Below, piece by piece: positions 24,123-34,676 of a stretch of 64,000 nucleotides of DNA (its first letter is position 1; each line of letters opens with the position of its first letter). The position numbers and the translations under genes are program-made. The notes beneath the pieces were generated by a model. That model had not been told where the DNA came from and did no database searches. It saw only the letters and a program-made list of their open reading frames with translations. The DNA is from Ceratotherium simum simum (taxonomy: Eukaryota; Chordata; Mammalia; Perissodactyla; Rhinocerotidae). The stretch lies in the NCBI RefSeq assembly GCF_000283155.1, contig NW_004454197.1:11477027-11541026 (forward strand), given 5' to 3'.

Positions 24123-26344
24123 AAACACAGAAAAAGCATTTGACAAAACCCATGATCCATTCCTGATAAAACTCTCAGAAAACCAGAAACAGAAGGGAAC
24201 TTTCTCAACCTGATAAAGGGTATCTACAAAAAACATACAGCTACCATCATACTTAATGTTGAAAGAATGAATGCTTTCCCTCTAAGGTCAGGAACAGCAC
24301 AAGGATGTCTGTTCTCACCACTTCTATTCAATATAGTACTGGAGTCTTCAATGGGACAAGAAAGAGGGAAGGAGGCATCCAGATAGAAAAGGACAGCATA
24401 AAACTATCCTTATTCACAGATGACACAATCACCTATGTAGAAAATTCAATAGAATCTACAAAAAAGCTATTAGAACTAATAAGTAAGCTTGGCAAAATTG
24501 CAAGATACAAGATGAATACACAAAAATCAATTTTATTTCTACATACTAGCAATGAACAATACGAAATTAAAATTTTAAAAACAATATCATTTACAACAGT
24601 ATCAAAAATACAAAATACTTAGGGATAAATCTGATAAAAGGAATGTAAGACTTATACACTGAAATCTACAAAACACTGTTGAGAGAAATTAAATAAGACT
24701 TAAAGAGGAGACATACCTTGTTCATGGGTCAAGACCCAATATTGTTAAAATGCCAGTTGTCCCCCAAATTGAACTATAGATTCAATAATTCAAATAAAAA
24801 TTCCAGACTTTTTTTGTGTAGAAACTGACAATCTGATTCTTAAATTCATACAGAAATGCAAAAAACTAAAATAGGCAAAACAAGTTTGAAGAGGAATGCT
24901 ACCTGATTTTCAAGACTTATTATAAAGCTAGAGTCTTCATGACAGTGTGGTATTGATGTAAAGATGGGCAAATAGATCAATGGAACAGAAGAGAGAGTCC
25001 AAAAATAAGCACACACAGTATATGGCCAACTGATTTAAGGTAATACAGTGGAGAAATGACAGCCTATTCAACAAATGTTACTGGAACAATTGAATATTCA
25101 TATACACACAAAAAATGACACTGGATATATACTTCACACAACATACAAAATTAATTCAAAATAGATCATAGACATACACATAAAACCAAAACTATAAAAT
25201 TTTTAGACTAAAACATAGAAGATATTAGCTGCAGCCTTAGGTTAGGCAAAGATTTCTTAATAGAACACCAAAAGTACAATGCATAAAAGAAAAAATGGAT
25301 AAATTCGACTTCAAACTTAAAAACTTCTGGTCTTTGAAAGACACTGGCAGGAGCATGAAAAGACAATCCAGACACTAGGAGAAAACAGACACAAAACATA
25401 TATCTGATAAAGGACTTTTATCTCAAACATATAGCGAATGCTCAAAACTCAACAATAAGAAAACAAACCACCAATTTTTTTAAATGGACAAAAGATTTGA
25501 ACAGTCACTTTACAAAAAAGATATATGGATGGTAAATAACCACGTGAAAAGATGCTCAACACCATTACTCACGAGGGAAATGCAAATTAAAACAACAATA
25601 AGATACTAACATATACCTATTGGATGGCTAAAATTAAAAGGCTTGACTATACCAAGTGTCAATGGGCATGCAGAAGAATTACAACTCTCATATTCCAGGT
25701 AGGAATGTAAAATGGTGTAATCACTTTGGAAAACAGTTTGCCAGTATCTTAAAAAGTTACACATACATCTACCACATGGTTCCACTCCGAAGTATTTGCC
25801 TAAGGAAAAGGAAATACATGTCCATACAAGGGCTTGTACAAATGTTCACAGCAGCCTTATTTGTCATAGCCAAAAAACTGGAAATAATCCAAATGTCCAT
25901 CAACAGAAGAATGGATAAACAAATTGTAGTATGTCCATGGATACTTCTCAGCAAGAAAAGGAGTGAACTATTGATACACACAACTTGGATGAATCTCAAA
26001 AGAATTAAGCTGTGTGAAAAAAACTGGACAAAAAAGAGTAGAGAATGTAAGATTCCATCTATATAAAACTTTAGAAAATGCAAACTAATCTATTGTGAAA
26101 GAAAGCAGATCAATGATTGCTTGAGGAAAGGGTTGAAGAGGGGTGGGAGGGAGGGATTACAAAGAGGCAAGAGGAAACTTTTGGGAGTGATGGAAACCTT
26201 TACAACCTTGATTGTGGAGACAGTTTCATGTATGTACATATACGTCATAACCTACCAAATTGTACATTTTAAATATGTATTGTTTATTGTATGTCAATTA
26301 TACCTCAATAAAGCTGTTTAAAAACAAAATAAAACATAACAAAA

Positions 26345-27150
26345 AATAATCTTGAAAAATATAAAGGGACTTATCAAACCACAAGACAAAGAATATGTCC
26401 AGATAAGAAATTAATCAAAAAGCAATCAGGATGGCAATAGATCAATTAAGAATCTCCTTGGACATAGAAAGATGCAAAAATCAGCAGTGTTGAGTCAGCA
26501 AAATAGGGCAATTTGGAAAAGGTCAATCCCAAAGGACCACAGCATAGAAATAAGGGAACAAATCTGAGAAAATACAATAGCCCAGAGAATATGGAAATTT
26601 AACCTCCAGCAGCAATCCCTGATAACCAGAGTACAGAGTTCATCATTAAAGGTAGAAGAAAAGGTTTCAGAATTGAAAGAAGATTGAAAAGCTCAAAAAC
26701 CCCCCACAAAAAACAAAGAAAGCCACCAAGAATAGCAAGACATTAACCAATAAATCCTTAAACTATAAGGAAAAAGAAAATATTCTCCAAAAAAACTATA
26801 AAGAACACATTTCTTTTGAAAGAATGCAAATAACCACCACATCAGATTTCTAAATGCACACCAGAGTCTGGAAGGCAATGGATCAATACTTATAAAACGC
26901 TAAGGAAAAAAAAAAAGCTGGGGCTGGCCCCCTGGCCTAGTGGCTAAGTTGGTCACGCTCCGCTCTGACGGCCCAGGTTCGGTTCCTGGGTGCAGACCAC
27001 CACCACTCATCCTCAGTGGCCATGCTGTGGCGGCGACCCACAAACAAAACAGAGGAAGGCTGGCACAGATGTTAACTCAGGGCAAATCTTCTTCAAAAAA
27101 AAAGCTCTTCAAGAAACACTTACCCAGTTCATGAGCAACAGCAGAAATCC
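26345..27150 (+). mobile_element. HAL1/L1 ORF1-region relic, split by an ERE
   Basis: 'CACCACATCAGATTTCTAAA', 'GAGTCTGGAAGGCAATGGAT' and 'CAATACTTATAAAACGCTAA' match the HAL1 ORF1 region. Text resumes after the ERE with 'AAGAAACACTTACCC'. Decayed, no intact frame. Confidence 0.5.
26920..27098 (+). mobile_element. ERE SINE (copy 2), 3'-shortened
   Basis: Head GGGGCTGGCCCCCTGGCCTA, box 'CCCAGGTTCGGTTCCTGGGT', ending 'AACTCAGGGCAAATCTTCTT' plus A tail. Only one terminal TTAxCTCAGGGC motif is left instead of two. AAAAAAAGCT on both sides is the probable target duplication. Confidence 0.9.
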
Positions 27151-28900
27151 TTTTATGGATTACAAAACATTCCTCTTACCTCCACAGTGGTCTCCATACC
27201 ACTAAAACTGAATTAATTCATTTATTTATCAACTGTACTGAATACTGTGTAAAAGTCATTAACTCTCCTTAGAACTACAGATATGGGCTCCTGCAATGGG
27301 TGCTAGAGAGAATCACGCATCTGATAAGCGTAGGTAAAACTGCATCAATATTAATGGTTGAAATATTTGATTCTGAGGAAACCGTAACACTTCTCTCTTC
27401 TTACAAGATTCAGAAGGAAAAAAATTCTTATCAATATAATGAACCGTCTCATGTTATCCAGAGATTGTGAGATAAATTTCACCTTTGCAGTTTTGAGAAC
27501 AGAGGATGATGGGATGGAAGGAAGGATGCCCCTGCATAGCTTCTCTTTCCCTCCTCTCCTGCTCTCCCAAGCACAGGAAGATCAGAAATCATACCAACGG
27601 ATTTTGTTTTGAACTCACTGTGCCAGGGAAACTGGATAAAAGAAAACAGCCTCCACTAAACAAAAATTTACCTTCCAAACAAATTCTGACACTACATTTC
27701 AGGGCCTAGAAACCTACAACAACCATTTTCAGCACTGTGCCAGCTGCTGCCAAAACTCTTATAGGGCCCTTCAAACTCCTGTCTCAGCAGCCGCTTTTTC
27801 AATACCTGCTGCCCCGCCTTGGCGCCACCATTCCCAGAACTGTCACACCGCCATCAGGTCTTCAAACTATTCCCCACACTAAGGTAGGACAGGATGATTC
27901 CTCTTCCCAATACCAATTAAAATCCCAATTCCATGAATATAGCTGTTTAATGATACTTATTTAAACCTTAAAAGCCCCATCAAATAGATCAATTCAATAA
28001 GTATTTATTGACTACCCACCTATAATGAATCCGCAAGTAGGGTTTTATATCAAAAAGAATCTCTCTTCCTGGCCTAAAATGTTGGACATCTTCCTTTCAA
28101 TATTCCAAACAAGTAAGTACAGCTTCCTCATATACATACCAAGAAATTCCTGCCATCTGGTGTACGAATTCAACACTTCAATTAATATGGAACTAGCAGC
28201 CTCAAATTGGTATAGGCAAGTACCCTAGACTAAGGAAATGTTCTATTTAGAGATCTTGAAAAATACATCTAGGCTAAGAAGGATTACAAGAAAAAACTAC
28301 TAATTTAAATGAATCTTAAATGAAGACTATTAACTTAAATAAAAATTGATAGAATATGAAAAGGATATTTTGGGGTATTCCCCCATTCCCAGCAAGTTGA
28401 GGAAAAACTAAAATACTGAAAATACTACATCCAGAAACCATCTACCCTACCAACAGCCCTAGTCGGCCTTTCAACACTGGCCGCACCTCTCCTCCCAAGA
28501 GCTCAGCAAAATAGAAAGGGTGCAGATTGACAACACAAACAACTAAAAAAAGGAAAACACAAACTAAGAATATGGACACCTCTTTTAATTTATATGACAC
28601 CTTTTCAATTACCATAGTCCATGTATTTCAAGAACTATGATATGATAGATTTCTTTTTTTAAATTCTTTATGTAACAATGGAAAGAATGGTGTCCCATCA
28701 AGTATAATGATTCAACTTCAAACAAGACACACGGATTCTTGATTTAACAAAGATTCTTTAGAGTCTTGGGCAAAGATTAAGTTTGACTATAAAATAGGAA
28801 TGCTATAAGAACTAATGAGCAAATGTTTGTAAAGCACATTGTAAAGGCACGGAAGAAAGCAGGAGTCACCCCTGGTTCCTCCCCGTTCCTCTGTACACTC
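27150..28900. other. Unassigned intron sequence
   Basis: No gene seen. 27985..28025 ('AATAAGTATTTATTGACTAC') may be a scrap of L2 or MIR. A GC-richer part at 27720..27880 has no splice-bounded frame. Confidence 0.4.
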
Positions 28901-29780
28901 CATCATCAAGCCCAGTGGATTAATAAACTAAATACCTCTCTATCCCCATTACCCCTATCCTAGATGAAGTCACCATCACCTTTTCTCTAGGCCAGGGATT
29001 GGCAAACTACAGCCTACAGGCCAAATCTGGCCTGTCACCTGTTTTCGTAAATAAAGTTTTATTGAAACAGAGTCATGCCCATTCATTTATATACTGTCTT
29101 TGGCTGTTTTCTTGCTACAAATGGCAGAGTTGAGGAGGTGTGACTGTTATGCTTGCAAGGTCTAAAATATTTATTATCTGGCCCTTTACAGAAAAAGTTT
29201 GCCAAACCTGGCCCAAGTAGGCTATTGAATGATCCTCTAACTAGTCTCCCTACCACCCATTCAACTCACTCTCCAAACCGCAGCGTGAGTGAAAGCTTTA
29301 AGAACACAAATCTGATCAATCATTATTCTGCAAAGATAAACCCAAACTCCTTAAGGTAACTCCTCTAACTTTTCCATCCTCCTAACTTCCCACTACTCAA
29401 TTCGATCTTTATGTTCCAGTTATTCTATTTTAAGCTCTTCAAACTCACCTTGCTCTAACCTTTGGGCTTTCAGCATGCAATATTTCCTCCAACTGGGACA
29501 CTCTACTTTCTCCTAACTAACTCTGGGTCACCATTCAGATTCTCCATGTAAATGTCATTTTCTCCAGGAAGCCATTCCTGACCACTTGGGCTGGGATTCG
29601 GTGGTCCTGAACTTCCTCCATCTCTGATCTTACTAGATTTTAATGCATATTTGTCAGGCCAGATCAAGAACCACGTGAGGGCAGAGACAGGCTCTATGAT
29701 GTTAACTATGATAACTTTGCAGCAAGCAGAGACTAGTATGTAAGAGGCATACATACATTTTTGTTCAAATAAAGTTATCC
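28900..29780 (+). repeat. L2 3' segment interrupted by a hAT element
   Basis: 'CTAACTAGTCTCCCTACCAC', 'CAGGAAGCCATTCCTGACCA' and 'TATGTAAGAGGCATACATAC' follow the L2 3'UTR order; 'GAAGTCACCATCACCTT' on the left of the hAT element is its upstream part. Confidence 0.6.
28993..29210 (+). mobile_element. hAT-type non-autonomous DNA transposon, copy A
   Basis: Terminal inverted repeats CAGGGATTGGCAAACT and complement (AGTTTGCCAAACCTG), with 'TAAATAAAGTTTTATTGAAA' and 'CTAAAATATTTATTATCTGG' inside, the standard body of this Charlie-related MITE. About 220 bp, with no transposase. Lies 870 bp beyond the donor of the MARCHF8 exon. Confidence 0.8.
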
Positions 29781-30079
29781 TTTGCATTATGTTGTGAGAA
29801 TCCACAGAACTTTTTCTCAGCAATTTACCAGAAATAATCAGGTAGATTTAACCAATGAAGATAAATAAGTCATGTATAACCACGGCAGAATAAGTAGATA
29901 CCAAAATGTGAAAACTAAGAAACCTACAAAAAGACAACTTCTTCTGAATACAACTATTTACAACATTTACTTTTTAGTACATTACTAGAGAAAATCTTGA
30001 TCTTCAGAGCTTATCATTCTAAACCATATTTAATGAAAACAATAAAAATAATGAAACTAAAAAGGGTATTTCTCATTAC
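29781..30079. other. Intron sequence next to the MARCHF8 donor
   Basis: No repeat recognised. Only the donor GTAATG at its right edge is functional on its face. Confidence 0.5.
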
Positions 30080-30181
30080 CTGCTCTTCCCTCTCCTTTTC
30101 TTTGGTCTTATTTCTGTAGACTCTAGCAGAGGTGGCATCCTGGGATGGAATGGCAGAGATCTGATGCAGTGGCATGCTCAT
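30080..30181 (-). CDS. MARCHF8: MARCHF8 first coding segment (34 codons, N-terminus of E3 ubiquitin ligase)
   Basis: Seen: 34 codons open from an ATG to a CAG|GTAATG donor, ending in phase 0. The peptide starts [20 protein letters not shown] and ends in a charged run [10 protein letters not shown]. An in-frame TGA at 30238..30236 lies upstream, so this is the first in-frame start in the exon; a second Met at codon 3 is an alternative. The -3 base is G and the +4 base A, an adequate initiation context. Known: this is the N-terminus of MARCHF8 (MARCH8, c-MIR), a two-pass membrane E3 ligase of endosomes and plasma membrane whose RING-CH domain ubiquitinates receptors such as transferrin receptor, CD86 and MHC class II. 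This segment is the cytosolic tail ahead of the RING-CH domain, which is encoded by later exons outside the window. I recall Ser where this copy has Asn at residue 24; that is memory only. MARCHF1, the close paralog, starts differently. Confidence 0.87.
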
Positions 30182-30239
30182 CCCAGCCTCCTGTCTGGTC
30201 TTCTTCTTTACGGAAGAGAGTCTCCAGTGGTAGAGTCAT
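30123..30239 (-). promoter_or_regulatory. Upstream ORF overlapping the MARCHF8 start codon
   Basis: An ATG at 30239..30237 with A at -3 opens a 38-codon frame that ends at TAG 30125..30123, inside the MARCHF8 coding part and in a different frame. An overlapping uORF of this kind usually lowers initiation at the main ATG. The function is inferred; the reading frames are directly visible. Confidence 0.45.
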
Positions 30240-30249
30240 TTTGGGCCAT
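30208..30249 (-). promoter_or_regulatory. Short upstream ORF in MARCHF8 leader
   Basis: ATG at 30249..30247 (T at -3, G at +4), 13 codons, TAA at 30210..30208. It ends 26 bases before the main ATG, so reinitiation is conceivable. The context at -3 is weak. Confidence 0.35.
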
Positions 30250-30259
30250 GGACTTTAAG

Positions 30260-30752
30260 CTGAGAGAGAGAAAAGAAGTCAAGACATAACTGAGCTAAAA
30301 CACTTCTCAAATTTCCAACAGTGAGGATTAGTATTTTACATTTATATTCATATTTATATCCAAATAAGTTATAATGTCTGACATAAACACTTGGTCTTAA
30401 AAGATGATAGAAGATAAATGTCTATGAGGGAAATTGTAACATTTTTCTCATGTAGTAAGATGGCAGCACCTGAAGAAGGCTGGTGGATCAGGTACATGTA
30501 TAATCAGATATTAATTTTCCATTGGCTACTTAGGTTTTAAACATAGCAGTGTCATCTTTTATTATAAGAATATTTTTGAAGTTAAACTTTTTTTCTTGAA
30601 CAAGCATTCATCCTAATATAAGCTGTGATCTTTCCTTAAAACTGCTGCCCTTGAGTTCACATAACGGTAAGATTAAAGGTTAAGAAGTCTAAAATAAATT
30701 TAAGGTATCTATGATCCATGCTTAACCTTCCAAAAGTCTAGATTCTCTAGAC
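30260..30752. other. Intron sequence next to the MARCHF8 acceptor
   Basis: Besides the pyrimidine tract and acceptor at 30260..30278 nothing is recognised. Confidence 0.5.
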
Positions 30753-30972
30753 CAGTTGTTGGCAAACTTTTCCTGTAAAAGGCCAGATAGTAAATATTTT
30801 AGGCATCCTGCGCCATATTTGTTACAACTACTCAACTCTGCCCCTGTAGCATGAAAGCAGCCACAGCGAGTATATAAACGAATGAGAATGGTTATGTTCT
30901 AAAAAAACTTTACTTACAAAAACAGGTGGCAGGCTAAATTTGGCCCATGGGCCTGTAGTTTACTAACCCTTG
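30753..30972 (-). mobile_element. hAT-type non-autonomous DNA transposon, copy B (inverted)
   Basis: Same element as copy A in the opposite orientation: CAGTTGTTGGCAAACTTTTC at one end, GTAGTTTACTAACCCTTG at the other, 'AAATATTTTAGGCATCC' inside. CTCTAGAC before and CTCTAAAG after agree at 6 of 8 positions, fitting the 8-bp target duplication of hAT elements. Confidence 0.8.
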
Positions 30973-32600
30973 CTCTAAAGGATCTCCCAGGGAAGATGAG
31001 GGTCATCATGGACATTCCTGGGACCATGAAAATGCTGAGCTTAAGTAAAATAATAGTGTCTGAATAAGCTATATTCAATGATTCCAGGCATCCCCGCCTT
31101 TTTTCTGCTTTTCTCCTACATCCCCCAAAGTGCCTAGTAATTGAATTGTTCTCTGCCTCTCTCCCCCTACCTCCACTGAGATCTATCAAACTCTGTATAC
31201 AAAACCAATTAAATATAAATTATCCAAATTATCTACAAGGTTTAATGTAGTAATGTTTTATGCTGTTCGAATTTTAACAAAGGATGGAAGCCTTAAACCA
31301 AAAGAACAAATCTCTAATTTGGGGATTTTCACTTATTAACCATGCATTTGGGAGATGGGATAGTAGGCAGGGAGGGTAAACAACAGGGCCTGACAACCCT
31401 AAGGTCACATTTGACAAGCAGCCATTTATTCCACCTCTACCAAAATTCTGCTCTGCACCAAAGGTAGGTGTTTGTGTGGCTGGTCCCACCTCTGACAGTG
31501 TTACTAACCAAACTAAGAGCAACAGGACGCACAAAATGGATTTCTCTCTGATCAACAAGCAACAGGAAGGAACAAGAAACTGGAAGAGATCAACACATAT
31601 AAGAAAAGGAGCTCAAAGAACATTCTGTTTTAAAACGTCTAGTTTTATGATAGGTGGGTGATCACTGATAACCAATAAAACAGGAAAAGGGAGTAGGTGA
31701 TATTAGTGTCTAGATAGAATCAATAAAAAATAAAATGTTAGTGTCTAGATATTATATACATCATCCACTCTACTTCAAGCCTTTGATGAGGATGACACAA
31801 GATGGGGCACTGTGCCCAATAAATGGTCTAAATACTTGTGTTCACATTACATAAGACAAGAGGCACGCACTTACTGCTGAGTTGTCTTACACTCTCTGGG
31901 AGATCACAATAGTCACTGGCAAGCAGTTTTTTCATCACTATCACGTTAAAGTCCTCTGTCACAAATGACAAACTCCATGTGGTCTCTTGGAATACATAAT
32001 CAAACTAACCATGCCCAGAGTCCCACCACATATCATGCCAATAGCTGCCTTTGGTGCTTCTGGTATAATCATCATTATTACATCATTGGTACAGGACCAT
32101 GACAAGCATGGGGAGTACTATTTATGCCAGAGAAACACAAATCTGAGAGAGTTTTAAATTTTTCGCAGAATTTTAAAGGACCTCCCTCATTACAGCCATT
32201 TAAGCTACTCTTCGGATATGCACCCCCCATCTCCAGGTAAACGACCTGAAAGTTTGCCTGAAGGAATCCCTTTCCTACATCAGACATATTTAGGATAAAA
32301 GTGATCATTTTAAAAACCAAACTACAAAACAGACCACGCCACTTTTTATGTGAAGGCTCATATGAAAAGCATAAAGCAGTATTACTCATACAATTTTCTT
32401 TGGATAATTTCTAAATATCTGTTTTATATCAATTCAATTCATCTTTAATCAAGAGCAAAAGTTAAACCTCTACACTACGCCTGCCAATCCAGGCATGAGG
32501 TCTTCAATTCCACTAATGCTAACTTACAAAATACAACACACCTAATATGAACATCCATATTAGAAGAACTAGACTGACAAAGCTGGTTGTTTAAGAGTAT
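30973..32600. other. Unassigned intron sequence
   Basis: No gene or nameable repeat. A 14-bp direct repeat TTAGTGTCTAGATA occurs twice within about 40 bp near 31710..31752. Confidence 0.45.
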
Positions 32601-32607
32601 GGAAATG

Positions 32608-33899
32608 GACACGCCATGTTCATGGATCAGAAGACTTACTATTGTTAACATGGCAATTCTCCCAAAATTGATCTACAGATAAAGAAATCTCTATCAAAAA
32701 CCAGGCTGACTTCCTTGCAGAAATTGAATAAGCTGATCCTAAAATTCATATGGAAATTAAAGGGATCCAAAATATCCAAAAGAATCTTGAAAAGGAACAA
32801 AGTTGGAGAACTCACACTTCCCAATTTCAAAACTTACTACAAAGCAATAGTAATCAAGACAGTGTGGAACTGGAATCAGGATACATGGATCCTGATTACA
32901 GATACATGGATCAATAGAATAGAATTCAGAGTCAAGAAATAGACCCATGTATCTATGGTCAACTGATTTTTCAACAAGGGTTCCAAGACCATTCAACGGG
33001 GAAAGAAGTCTTTTCAACAAACGGTGCTGGGACAACTGGATAGCCACATGCAAGAGAATGAATTTAGATCCCTACCTCACACAAATAAAAAAAAATTTTT
33101 TTGAACCTAAATAGCATCAAAATAAACTTTTGAGATTCAATAGATGCCACGAAAAAAGTGAAAAGACAACCATAGAACAGAATAAATTTTTTGGCAAATC
33201 ATATAATAATAAGAGACGTATCTAGAATATATAAAGGACTGTTACAACTCAATAACAAAAAGACAGATAACTCAATGAAAAATGGGTTGCTCAACATCAT
33301 TACCCAACAGGAGAATGCAAACCAAAACCATGACATATCACTTTAATTATGGCTATAATTAAAGACAGATAAGTGTTGGCAACAATGTGGAGAAACTGAA
33401 ACCCTCACACACTGCTGGCGGGAATGTATGCAGCTGCTTTGGAAAACAGTCTGGCTCTTTCCCAAAATGTGGAAATAACTCCAATGTCCATAAATTGATG
33501 AATGGATAAATAAAATGTGTCATCTATACAATGGAATATTATTCATCAATAAAAAAGGAATGAAATATGAATACACGCTATAACACGGATGACCCTTGAA
33601 AACATTATACTAAGTGAAAGAAGGACCACATATTGTATCATTACATTTCTATGAAGTGTCCAGAGTATACAAATCTATAGAGATAGAAAGTAGATTAGTG
33701 ACTGCCAAGGCCAGGGCCAGGGAAGGGGAGGGCAGTGACAGCTAAAAGGATTTGTTTTTAGGGTAATGAATATGTTCTAAAATTTATTATGGTGATGGTT
33801 GCATAACTCAAGTATACTGAGAGTCATAGAATTGCACATCTCAAATGAGTAAACTGTAATGCGTGTGAATTATATCACAATAAATCTGTTTAAAAAAAG
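32608..33899 (+). mobile_element. L1 3' third, plus orientation
   Basis: Follows the end of ORF2: 'CATGTTCATGGATCAGAAGA', 'AACAAAGTTGGAGAACTCAC', 'GGTGCTGGGACAACTGGATA', 'AATGTCCATAAATTGATGAA', then 3'UTR and 'AATAAATCTGTTTAAAAAAA'. 5'-truncated. One frame stays open for 75 codons at 32715..32942 as an ORF2 relic; other frames are broken. Confidence 0.88.
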
Positions 33900-34075
33900 A
33901 ATACGGAAATAAGTAATATGGATTAAGATAGATAAAATTTTATTTTTCCTTTGTGCTATCCCTAATGTAATTTATCCAGGTGACAAGGAGATAGGATATT
34001 ACCCTATCACTCTTCCAGTTTTTGGAAAGGTAATAAGGAAGAGTGCAAAACCAGCAATCAGAAATCTAAGGTTCA

Positions 34076-34151
34076 GGGCCGGCCCGGTGGCGCAAGTGGT
34101 CAAGTGCATGTGCTCTGCTGCGGCAGCCCGGGGTTCGCAGGTTCAGATCCC
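34076..34151 (+). mobile_element. ERE SINE (copy 3), cut by the assembly gap
   Basis: Only the tRNA-like head is present, GGGCCGGCCCGGTGGCGCAA to CAGGTTCAGATCCC, then N. The remaining roughly 170 bp should be inside the gap. Confidence 0.93.
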
Positions 34152-34551
34152 NNNNNNNNNNNNNNNNNNNNNNNNNNNNNNNNNNNNNNNNNNNNNNNNN
34201 NNNNNNNNNNNNNNNNNNNNNNNNNNNNNNNNNNNNNNNNNNNNNNNNNNNNNNNNNNNNNNNNNNNNNNNNNNNNNNNNNNNNNNNNNNNNNNNNNNNN
34301 NNNNNNNNNNNNNNNNNNNNNNNNNNNNNNNNNNNNNNNNNNNNNNNNNNNNNNNNNNNNNNNNNNNNNNNNNNNNNNNNNNNNNNNNNNNNNNNNNNNN
34401 NNNNNNNNNNNNNNNNNNNNNNNNNNNNNNNNNNNNNNNNNNNNNNNNNNNNNNNNNNNNNNNNNNNNNNNNNNNNNNNNNNNNNNNNNNNNNNNNNNNN
34501 NNNNNNNNNNNNNNNNNNNNNNNNNNNNNNNNNNNNNNNNNNNNNNNNNNN
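34152..34551. other. Assembly gap, 400 N
   Basis: Exactly 400 unknown bases. Open frames across it are artefacts. Flanks show it begins in an ERE and ends in a Tigger-type element. Confidence 0.99.
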
Positions 34552-34674
34552 TGTGTAGTAGGCTATACCATCTAGGTTTGTGTAAAGCATACTCAATGAT
34601 GTTCGCACAACGACAAAATCCCCTAACGATGTACTTCTCAGAACATGTCCCCATTGTTACAAGACACATGACTG
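34552..34674 (-). mobile_element. Tigger/mariner-type DNA transposon end, cut by the gap
   Basis: 'GTGTAGTAGGCTATACCATC' to 'TTACAAGACACATGACTG' followed by TA is the complement of the CAGTCATG... end of a pogo-class MITE with TA target. The other end is lost in the gap. Strand is a convention for a short inverted-repeat element. Subfamily not assigned. Confidence 0.65.
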
Positions 34675-34676
34675 TA

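Larger units (their letters stand above)
19490..26340 (+). mobile_element. Near full-length degenerate L1 carrying four later insertions
   Basis: ORF1-like part at 19680..20240, ORF2 endonuclease-region relics from 20730, reverse-transcriptase region with the FTDD motif at 24411..24425 (normally F-A-D-D), ORF2 C-terminus to about 26060, and a 3' end with CAATAAAGCTGTTTAAAAAC and A tail. Frameshifts and stops throughout, so it is dead. After removing the MLT1A, ERE and two LTR insertions the host element is about 5.1 kb. Short open frames in it are relics, not genes. Confidence 0.85.
1..30079 (-). other. MARCHF8: MARCHF8 intron downstream of the start-codon exon (partial)
   Basis: The whole left side of the window lies 3' of the exon donor. 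No segment resembling the next MARCHF8 exon (serine-rich linker and RING-CH Cys/His pattern) was found on the minus strand, so the intron is at least 30 kb. Its content is repeats plus unassigned sequence, listed separately. Confidence 0.7.
30080..30259 (-). other. MARCHF8: MARCHF8 internal exon (5'UTR end plus start codon)
   Basis: Exon of 180 bp. On the minus strand it is preceded by CTTCTTTTCTCTCTCTCAG (30278..30260), a strong pyrimidine tract and AG acceptor, and followed by GTAATG (30079..30074), a consensus donor. The first 78 bases are 5' untranslated and the last 102 are coding. The 5' part holds two upstream ATGs (see separate entries). No promoter or CpG island is visible near it, so it is an internal exon and the transcription start lies beyond 64000. 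Confidence 0.85.

Noticed and set aside
24305..24622. Reverse-transcriptase-like frame with FTDD
   Set aside because: A real L1 ORF2 relic but broken on both sides; annotated as part of the dead L1, not as a gene.
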